Of a stretch of 64,000 nucleotides of DNA, positions 28,274 through 35,303 are shown one piece after another. Numbering within the stretch: position 1 is the first letter of the stretch; each line of letters starts with the position of its first letter. Both the position numbers and the translations under genes were made by a program. The stretch is from an uncultured Holophagaceae bacterium (lineage in GTDB: Bacteria; Acidobacteriota; Holophagae; Holophagales; Holophagaceae): positions 1-64,000 of the forward strand of contig CAIOFF010000019.1 in the NCBI GenBank assembly GCA_903857495.1, in the 5' to 3' direction. The notes beneath the pieces are model-generated. The model searched no databases. It saw only the letters and a list, made by a program, of their open reading frames with translations, and had not been told where the DNA came from.

Positions 28274-28575
28274 GCCGAAGACATGTCCTCGTCTCCTATG
28301 ACATCTCGGATGAAAAACGAGTCAAGAAGGTTCAAAAGGTAGTGAGCGATGTGGCAGATCGCGTCCAGTTCAGCGTTTACTGCGGACAGTTCAGCAAGAA
28401 GGATCTGGTCATTCTCAAGGATCGGTTACGGAAGGTCATGAACCAGGATCAGGATCAGGTCCTTTTCCTGGACTTGGGCGCAGTCCACGGTCTAGATGAC
28501 GAGGCCACGGATCTTGGCGTCGAGCATCTTGGGAGGCCATGGACCCCAAAAGAAAGATCCTGCTTGATCTTCTAG
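28270..28575 (+). CDS. cas2: CRISPR-associated endoribonuclease Cas2
   Basis: MSRRHVLVSYDISDEKRVKKVQKVVSDVADRVQFSVYCGQFSKKDL; 4-bp overlap with cas4-cas1. Confidence 0.95.
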   Translation: MSRRHVLVSYDISDEKRVKKVQKVVSDVADRVQFSVYCGQFSKKDLVILKDRLRKVMNQDQDQVLFLDLGAVHGLDDEATDLGVEHLGRPWTPKERSCLIF

Positions 28576-28655
28576 AAGGCTGCGTCAGAATTCACTCATT
28601 CCTTCGCTGTGCCTCGATCGCTCCCGCGAATCCCCGAAGGACATTCCTGAATAGG
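28570..28655 (+). ncRNA. candidate tracrRNA of the type V-B system
   Basis: TCCTTCG(28600-28606)/CGAAGGA(28635-28641) 7-bp stem enclosing TGTGCC (28608-28613; GTGCC pairs with repeat 3' GGCAC) and a GATCGC-TCCC-GCGAATC hairpin (A bulge); then CATTCC (28642-28647) pairs with repeat GGAATG; order matches Alicyclobacillus Cas12b tracrRNA; ends are estimates. Confidence 0.65.
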
Positions 28656-28858
28656 TATTTCTCAGCACGCTGCGGCGAGCGGTGCCTTCGGTTGTTTTCC
28701 CCTGGGGCCGCTCGAATGCCATAACGCACAGCGCCTCTGCGGTAAGCCAGGGCTACCCCTTGCGTTTCGTCCGTTTCTTTTACTTAGCGGACAAAACTCA
28801 GGGGGTGCTCGAAACTGGCCAACCAAGGCCACTGTTACCAATATTTCAACGCACCGCT
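28656..28858 (+). promoter_or_regulatory. probable CRISPR leader
   Basis: non-coding stretch between cas2/tracr and first repeat; the only degenerate repeat is at the opposite end of the array. Confidence 0.5.
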
Positions 28859-30001
28859 GCCGCAGTGCCACTTAGACCTAGATGGAATGGGCACGGAATG
28901 GGCAGAAAGGAACCCGGCCCAGGGATCGCCCGCCGCAGTGCCACTTAGACCTAGATGGAATGGGCACGAACTCATTCGGAGACCACCTGTATCCGCAGGA
29001 GGAGCAGGGCCGCAGTGCCACTTAGACCTAGATGGAATGGGCACATGGGTATCTTCAGCCGCAAGAAGGCCCTGTCTAGCTAGCCGCAGTGCCACTTAGA
29101 CCTAGATGGAATGGGCACAGCCACTGCCGAAGGGTTCCCAGGGTCGTGCCTAGATCGCCGCAGTGCCACTTAGACCTAGATGGAATGGGCACGAGAAGTC
29201 TACGAGGGTCGCGTAGCCGGCTTTGCTGGCCGCAGTGCCACTTAGACCTAGATGGAATGGGCACAGGACGACCCCGAGCGCGACCGCTCCGGCCTTCCAT
29301 GGCCGCAGTGCCACTTAGACCTAGATGGAATGGGCACCATGCGTCCCTGGAGACGATCAGGGTGCCAATCACTGCGGCCGCAGTGCCACTTAGACCTAGA
29401 TGGAATGGGCACATCTCAGTATGCAGGGACACCTGGACCCGCTTGCCGTGCCGCAGTGCCACTTAGACCTAGATGGAATGGGCACTGCTGCGTCTCGATG
29501 CGGGCGTCTGTGGCCTCCAGGCGCCGCAGTGCCACTTAGACCTAGATGGAATGGGCACTAGAGGTTGGTCTGGTCCGTGGTGTAGCGGTTGTAGGCCGCA
29601 GTGCCACTTAGACCTAGATGGAATGGGCACGCGATGGCAGCAGTGGAAGAAGTGGCCCCGGTGGGGTCGCCGCAGTGCCACTTAGACCTAGATGGAATGG
29701 GCACAGCATCTTGCCCAGGGCCTTGGTCGCCTTCTCGGCGTGCCGCAGTGCCACTTAGACCTAGATGGAATGGGCACGAGGTCCGCATCTCTGACCCTGT
29801 CGAAGTGGCCCTGCTGCCGCAGTGCCACTTAGACCTAGATGGAATGGGCACGTGGGCCGGTCACGGCAGGGACGACCTACACGTCATGGTTGCCGCAGTG
29901 CCACTAAGACCTAGATGGAATGGGCACGGAGTCCCGGGCCTGAATGCCATCACGATCATCCGAGCGCCGCAGTGCCACTTAGACCTAGATGGAATGGGCA
30001 C
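28859..30001 (+). CRISPR. CRISPR array: 16 copies of 36-bp repeat GCCGCAGTGCCACTTAGACCTAGATGGAATGGGCAC, 15 spacers of 36-41 nt
   Basis: repeat starts 28859, 28932, 29009, 29083, 29157, 29229, 29302, 29377, 29450, 29523, 29595, 29669, 29742, 29816, 29892, 29966; only the 29892 copy is variant (T>A at repeat position 15). Confidence 0.98.
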
Positions 30002-30043
30002 GTAATCAGCAGGTCGCAGGTCCAGATCCTGTTGTTGGCTCCA
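30001..30043 (+). pseudogene. 3' half of a tRNA-Thr(CGU) gene fused to the last CRISPR repeat
   Basis: CGTAATCAGCAGGTCGCAGGTCCAGATCCTGTTGTTGGCTCCA: anticodon CGT, 3' anticodon strand TCAGC, T-arm, acceptor 3' strand and CCA; no 5' half. Confidence 0.7.
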
Positions 30044-30084
30044 TTGCAGAGGCCTCCGCGTGCGGGGGCCTCTGCAATGGAGCC
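30037..30084 (+). terminator. long hairpin / probable tRNA-associated terminator
   Basis: GGCTCCATTGCAGAGGCC ... GGCCTCTGCAATGGAGCC, 18-bp perfect arms. Confidence 0.5.
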
Positions 30085-30226
30085 AGAGACTCAAACCTTC
30101 AAGGGCACTCCCCATGGCACGCGATGTGTCGCCATAACCCCCAGGCACGCAGGGAAGCCGAATGCGGTTCGAATCCCGCCCGAGTGCGTCGAGCCCCATC
30201 CCTGGCCCAGAACCCCGGAGCAGCCC

Positions 30227-30607
30227 TCAGATTCGCCTCGAGCCTCCCTGCTGTTTGCGCGCGGCTTCGGCGCTCTCCAGCTCGAGGGCCTCGTCCTCAA
30301 GGGCCGACAGGGTGGTGGTGCGGCCGTTCAGGTCCAGCGGCTGCCCTTCGTCAGGGATGAACAGGGCGTGCTCCTCATCCCAGCGCCCGCGGTGGCGCTC
30401 GTCATCTGCGAAGAACTGGGACTCGCCCTCGCCCGGGAGGACGGCCACCCACCGGGCGTTGCCCGCGCCACTGCTGAAAGCCAGGAGGACCCACCAGGCC
30501 TCTCCCCGGGCCTCGACCTCCTCAAGGAGTTCGACCAGCGCGAGGGGCGCCTGAAAGGTCTGCCTGCGCAGCTCATCCAGGTCTCGGATTCGCTTGACAT
30601 GCAGCAT
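30227..30607 (-). CDS. hypothetical protein
   Basis: ORF MLHVKRIRDLDELRRQTFQAPLALVELLEEVEARGEAWWVLLAFSS... (longer ORF to 30682). Confidence 0.5.
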   Translation of the reverse strand: MLHVKRIRDLDELRRQTFQAPLALVELLEEVEARGEAWWVLLAFSSGAGNARWVAVLPGEGESQFFADDERHRGRWDEEHALFIPDEGQPLDLNGRTTTLSALEDEALELESAEAARKQQGGSRRI

Positions 30608-30725
30608 GGGGTCCTCCTGTGCGTCCACCTGTCCTGGCAGGGGTAGCGAGCGCATCAAGGCAGTCGCTATAAAAGAATACATATATTGATATTGTCGTGC
30701 CTCTATTTAACAATGACGCGTCCGC

Positions 30726-33224
30726 TTGGATGAGGTTGGAGCGGATGGAAGGAAGACACTTGCCGAGCGCCTTCAGCCCCTCCGTATCAGAGTTCATTCT
30801 TCTGACCCGACCGTCCGATGGAATCGCTACCTGGCGAGGTATGCCTCCCCAACCAAACAGAGAGTGGGCCCCGTGAACCAGCAAGGTCAGCGGACTGGGT
30901 TCGACCCCGACGGGTCGCCGTTGGCTGCCCGGGAGCGGGAGCGGGTGCTCTTCGTCGCGGCGCCCCACGGGATCGTATTCCAGGACGCCCAGGGCCGGAT
31001 CCTGAGCGCCAACCCAGCCGCCGAGCGCATCCTGGGGCTGAGCCTGGCGCAGATGCAGGGTCGCACCTCCCTGGATCCCGGCTGGCGGGCCATCCACGAG
31101 GATGGCACCCCCTTTCCCGGGGACACCCACCCGGCCATGGAGACCCTGCGCACCGGCCACGCCATCGAGAACACGATCATGGGCATCCTCAGCCAGGACC
31201 AGGCAGCGGCGACCTGGATCAGCATCGACACGACGCCCCTCTTTCTGCCGGGCCAGGAGAGCCCCTTCCAGGTGTGCGCCACCTTCGTGGACATCACCCA
31301 GCGCAAGCAGGCAGAGGGGCGCCTCAAGCGCACGCTGGAGCACCTGCGACTCGTGCATCAGGCGGCCAAAGCCGGGGCCTGGGAGTGGGACCTGAATACT
31401 GGTGAGAACCACTGGTTTGACACGCTCTGGGGGGTCTACGGGCTGGAGCCGGGCCAGGTGACGCCCAGCTACGAGGCCTGGGTCAAGCTCCTCCATCCCG
31501 CTGACCGCAGCGCCGCGCAGGCCTATCTGAAGGAAGGGGTCGCGAAGGGGGCCGACCTGGAGTTCGAGTGGCGGGCGGTTCACCCCAGTGGCGAGGTGCG
31601 CTGGCTCCTGTCCCGGGGCCAACCTCTGAGCGCTGCCGATGGCAGCGTCACCCGCTACCTTGGCATCGTCCTGGACATCACGGAGCGCAAGCAGGCCGAG
31701 GCCCGCTCCCGGGCCAGCCGCGCCCAGCTGGATGCAGCAATGGAGAGCATGACCGACGCGGTCTTCATCTCGGATACCCAGGGCCGGTTCCTCGAGTTCA
31801 ATGAGGCCTTCGCCACCTTCCACCGCTTCCCGAACAAGGCCGCCTGCTCCCGCACCTTCGCGGACTACCCGGACCTGCTGGAGGCCTACGGGGCTGACGG
31901 GCGGCCCCGGCCCCTCGACCAGTGGGTCACCCTCCGGGCGCTGCGGGGCGAGTCCGGCTCCAACGCCGAGTTCACCCTGCGCCGCAAGGACACCGGGGAG
32001 ACCTGGGTGGGCAGCTTCAGCTTCGGCCCCATCCGGGACCCGGAAGGCCACATCGTCGGGGCCGTGGTCACGGCTCGTGACATCTCGGAGCGCAAGCGGG
32101 CTGAGGCGGAGCATGAGAAGCTCCAGGCCCAGCTCCAGCAGGCCCAGAAGCTGGAGAGCCTGGGCATCCTGGCGGGGGGCGTGGCCCACGACATGAACAA
32201 CGTCCTGGGGGCCATCCTGGCCATGGCCACCGTGCACCAGCAGAAGGCGGCGGAGGAGAGCGCGCTGCACCGGGACATGGGCACCATCATCCAGGCCTGC
32301 CAGCGCGGGGGCAGCCTGGCCAAGGGCCTGCTGGGCTTCGCCCGGAAGAACCTCAGCGAGGAGTGCGAGGTGGACCTCAACACCGTGGTCCGGGAGGGGG
32401 TCTCCCTGCTGGCGCAGACCACGCTCCAGCATGTGCGGCTGGTGACTGATCTGGAACCTTCGCCCTGCTGTGTGAAGGGTGATCCCGCCTCCCTGAGCCA
32501 TGCCCTCATGAACCTCTGCGTGAACGCCGTGGACGCCATGCCGGAGGCCGGTACGCTGCTGCTCCGGACCCGGCGCGAGGGCGTCAAGGCGGTGCTGGAG
32601 GTGGCCGACACGGGCCTCGGCATGCCCCGGGAGGTGCTCGAGAAGGCCCTGGATCCCTTCTTCACCACCAAGCCCCAGGGCAAGGGGACGGGGCTGGGCC
32701 TGCCCATCGTCTACGGCACCGTCAAGGCCCACCACGGCCGGATCGACATCCAGAGTGCACCGGGGCAGGGGACCACCGTCCGCATCGAGCTCCCGGCCTG
32801 CGAAGGCTCGACGCTGCCCGCGCACCCGGCCCCGGAGACTCCCCCGAAGCCCGGCCAGCCCGCGCTGAACCTGCTGCTGGTGGACGATGACGAGCTGATC
32901 CAGATGGCCATCCAGGGCCTGCTGGAGATCCTGGGCCACACCGTCACCACTGTCTCCAGCGGCGAGGAGGCCCTGGCGCGCCTGGAGGCGGGCCTCCGGC
33001 CGGACCTCATCATCCTCGACATGAACATGCCGGGCCTCGGCGGCGCGGGCACGCTGCCTGAGATCCGCCGCCTGCTGCCCGAGGTGCCCGTGCTGCTGGC
33101 CACGGGCCGCTCCAACCAGGGGGCCGAGGACCTGGTCGCCTCGCAACCGGGGGTCACCCTCCTGGCCAAGCCCTTCACCCTCGAAGAGCTGCGCCGCCAG
33201 CTGGACCCTGCCACGCGGGGGTGA
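30726..33224 (+). CDS. multi-PAS hybrid sensor histidine kinase with C-terminal receiver domain
   Basis: repeated PAS/PAC (...DITQRKQAE..., ...DITERKQAE..., ...DISERKRAE), H-box GGVAHDMNNVLGAILA, HATPase DTGLGMPREVLEKALDPFFTTKPQGKGTGLGL, REC LLLVDDDELIQMAI...LIILDMNMPGLGG; start uncertain. Confidence 0.9.
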   Translation: MDEVGADGRKTLAERLQPLRIRVHSSDPTVRWNRYLARYASPTKQRVGPVNQQGQRTGFDPDGSPLAARERERVLFVAAPHGIVFQDAQGRILSANPAAERILGLSLAQMQGRTSLDPGWRAIHEDGTPFPGDTHPAMETLRTGHAIENTIMGILSQDQAAATWISIDTTPLFLPGQESPFQVCATFVDITQRKQAEGRLKRTLEHLRLVHQAAKAGAWEWDLNTGENHWFDTLWGVYGLEPGQVTPSYEAWVKLLHPADRSAAQAYLKEGVAKGADLEFEWRAVHPSGEVRWLLSRGQPLSAADGSVTRYLGIVLDITERKQAEARSRASRAQLDAAMESMTDAVFISDTQGRFLEFNEAFATFHRFPNKAACSRTFADYPDLLEAYGADGRPRPLDQWVTLRALRGESGSNAEFTLRRKDTGETWVGSFSFGPIRDPEGHIVGAVVTARDISERKRAEAEHEKLQAQLQQAQKLESLGILAGGVAHDMNNVLGAILAMATVHQQKAAEESALHRDMGTIIQACQRGGSLAKGLLGFARKNLSEECEVDLNTVVREGVSLLAQTTLQHVRLVTDLEPSPCCVKGDPASLSHALMNLCVNAVDAMPEAGTLLLRTRREGVKAVLEVADTGLGMPREVLEKALDPFFTTKPQGKGTGLGLPIVYGTVKAHHGRIDIQSAPGQGTTVRIELPACEGSTLPAHPAPETPPKPGQPALNLLLVDDDELIQMAIQGLLEILGHTVTTVSSGEEALARLEAGLRPDLIILDMNMPGLGGAGTLPEIRRLLPEVPVLLATGRSNQGAEDLVASQPGVTLLAKPFTLEELRRQLDPATRG

Positions 33225-33345
33225 GTCTGGACTACCCATTCCTGGTGTCCGCTCACGTAGCGGCTTCGCCGATACGCGAGATAGGCTGACTTCGGGTGGT
33301 CGCGAGGTCTCGGGTACCCTGGGGCGGTCCCTGATCTGGAGGCTC

Positions 33346-34497
33346 ATGCACACGGCGGCGCGCACGCACGGCTTCACCGAGTCGGTCATCCGGGGGATGA
33401 CGCGGCTCGCCAACGAGCATGGCGCCATCAACCTGGCCCAGGGTTTCCCCAACTTCCCGGCGCCCGAGGCGCTGAAGGAAGCCGCCATCGCGGCCATCCG
33501 CGCGGACGTGAACCAGTACGCCATCACCTGGGGCGCGAAGCGGCTGCGCGAGGCCCTGGCCCGCAGGATGCAGGACTGCTACGGCCTGACCGTGGACCCC
33601 GAGACCGAGATCACGGTCACCTGCGGCGCCACGGAGGCCATGGCGGCGGTGCTGCTGGCCCTGGTGGATCCGGGGGAGGAAGTGATTGTCTTCGAGCCCT
33701 GGTACGAGAACTACGGCCCGGACGCAGTGCTCTGCGGCGCTCGGCCAATCACTGTGCCCCTGCCCGTGGGCCAGCCCCTGGACCTGGACCGGCTGGCCCG
33801 GGCCTTCGGACCGCGAACCCGGGCCCTCATCCTGAACACGCCCAACAACCCCACGGGGAAGGTCTTCAGCGCCGACGAGCTGGCGGGCATCGCCGCCCTC
33901 TGCCAGCGGCACGGGGCCTATGCCATCACCGACGAGATCTACGAGCACATCGTCTACGAGGGCCGGCACATTCCGCTGGCCACCCTGCCTGGCATGGCCG
34001 AGCGCACGGTGACCATCTCCGGGGCCTCCAAGACCTACGCCATCACCGGCTGGCGCATCGGCACCATCCTGGCCCCGGCGGAGCTGACCGCCGCCATCCG
34101 CAAGGTCCACGACTTCCTCACCGTGGGGGCCCCTGCACCGCTGCAGGAGGCGGTCGCCTTCGCCATGGAGACGCTGCCTCCGGCCTACTACACCGACATG
34201 GCCGAGGCCTACCGCCACCGGCGCGACCTGCTCTGCGGCGCGCTCACCCGGGCGGGCTTCTCCCTGCAGCCGCCCCAGGGCGCCTACTACGTGCTGGCGG
34301 ACTACTCGGCCCTGGCCAGCGAGCCCGACACCGCCTTCGCCGCGCGCCTGGTGCGGGAGGCGGGCGTGGCCACGGTGCCCCTGTCGAGCTTCACGACGGA
34401 GCCCAATCCGCCGCGCATGGTGCGCTTCGCCTTTTGCAAGACCGATGACCTGCTGGAGGAGGCCGCGCGGCGGCTGCGGGCCTTTGCGGAGCGGTAG
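33346..34497 (+). CDS. class I/II PLP aminotransferase (kynurenine/methionine aminotransferase-like)
   Basis: INLAQGFPNFPAPEALKEAA, LNTPNNPTGKVFSADEL, TISGASKTYAITGWRIG. Confidence 0.9.
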   Translation: MHTAARTHGFTESVIRGMTRLANEHGAINLAQGFPNFPAPEALKEAAIAAIRADVNQYAITWGAKRLREALARRMQDCYGLTVDPETEITVTCGATEAMAAVLLALVDPGEEVIVFEPWYENYGPDAVLCGARPITVPLPVGQPLDLDRLARAFGPRTRALILNTPNNPTGKVFSADELAGIAALCQRHGAYAITDEIYEHIVYEGRHIPLATLPGMAERTVTISGASKTYAITGWRIGTILAPAELTAAIRKVHDFLTVGAPAPLQEAVAFAMETLPPAYYTDMAEAYRHRRDLLCGALTRAGFSLQPPQGAYYVLADYSALASEPDTAFAARLVREAGVATVPLSSFTTEPNPPRMVRFAFCKTDDLLEEAARRLRAFAER

Positions 34498-34501
34498 GCC
34501 C

Positions 34502-34801
34502 TCAGGCCAGGAACTGGAGGCCGCTGGAGAAGCCGCCTTCAATCTCATGCGTCCAGCGGACCTCAGCTGAAACAGGCAGGCTGGAGTCCCCTCCGAGCAG
34601 AGGGAGGTGCAGCCGCAACACCTCACCCACCCGCAGAGCCATGGTGGTCACAAGGTTCAAGCCGCCTTCGCTGAGGTCGTGGCACTGGCCCTGGGTGGCG
34701 TCCTCGACCGCGGCACAGCCCGACTCTGCGATGTGATCGAAGCACACCGTCAGGTTCATGGGCGTTCGGAGATAGCCTCGCGAGTTGATGTAAGTAGTCA
34801 T
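34502..34801 (-). CDS. PilZ-like domain protein (copy 1)
   Basis: GQCHDLSEGGLNLVTTMALRVGEVLRLHLPL...EVRWTHEIEGGFSSGLQFLA. Confidence 0.75.
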   Translation of the reverse strand: MTTYINSRGYLRTPMNLTVCFDHIAESGCAAVEDATQGQCHDLSEGGLNLVTTMALRVGEVLRLHLPLLGGDSSLPVSAEVRWTHEIEGGFSSGLQFLA

Positions 34802-34933
34802 GCGTATTGAACTCTAACATTCGGAGCCCCTTCTGTCGTGCTGGAAGGGGGGCGACCAGGGTGCGCATCGCCATCCGCGCAGGACGACACCGTGAGCCAA
34901 CGGTGGGCCTTTGCAGGGCGCTGGAGCCAGGCC

Positions 34934-35233
34934 TCAGGCCAGGAACTGGAGGCCGCTGGAGAAGCCGCCTTCTTCTTCCTTGGTCCAGAGCACTTCGGAG
35001 GAAACAGGCACACTGGTGGGCCCGCCCGGCAGGGGAACGTGGAGCCGCAGGATCTCGCCCCGGCGCAGCGGCATGGCGGTCCGCAGGCTCAGGCCGCCTT
35101 CGCTGATGTTGCGGGCCACGCCGTGGGCGACGGCCAGGGAGGAGGCGCTAGCCAGTGCCGAGGCAGACTCGTAATTCACCAGCTGGCTCATGGGCCTGCG
35201 GGGACTGGTGCGTTTTTCATGGGTAATGATCAT
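34934..35233 (-). CDS. PilZ-like domain protein (copy 2)
   Basis: KRTSPRRPMSQLVNYE...GVARNISEGGLSLRTAMPLRRGEILRLHVPL...EVLWTKEEEGGFSSGLQFLA. Confidence 0.75.
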   Translation of the reverse strand: MIITHEKRTSPRRPMSQLVNYESASALASASSLAVAHGVARNISEGGLSLRTAMPLRRGEILRLHVPLPGGPTSVPVSSEVLWTKEEEGGFSSGLQFLA

Positions 35234-35303
35234 ACGTAAATTTACCTATGTTATCGACTCTAGCATCACCAATGCCCAACGGCAGCGTGAGATTGACCTC
35301 GCT

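Noticed and set aside
28656-28858. Additional protein gene between cas2 and array (ORFs 28539-28724, 28662-28871, 28682-28948)
   Set aside because: Short, overlapping the tracrRNA/leader or running into repeats, no family similarity
28835-30005. ORFs across the array on both strands (e.g. repeats of VPIPSRSKWHCG / CHLDLDGMGT)
   Set aside because: They are translations of the CRISPR repeats and spacers, not genes
22963-30084. CRISPR-associated transposon (type V-K/Tn7-like) interpretation because of tRNA adjacency
   Set aside because: No tnsB/tnsC/tniQ genes, effector RuvC residues are present, and adaptation genes are present, unlike V-K
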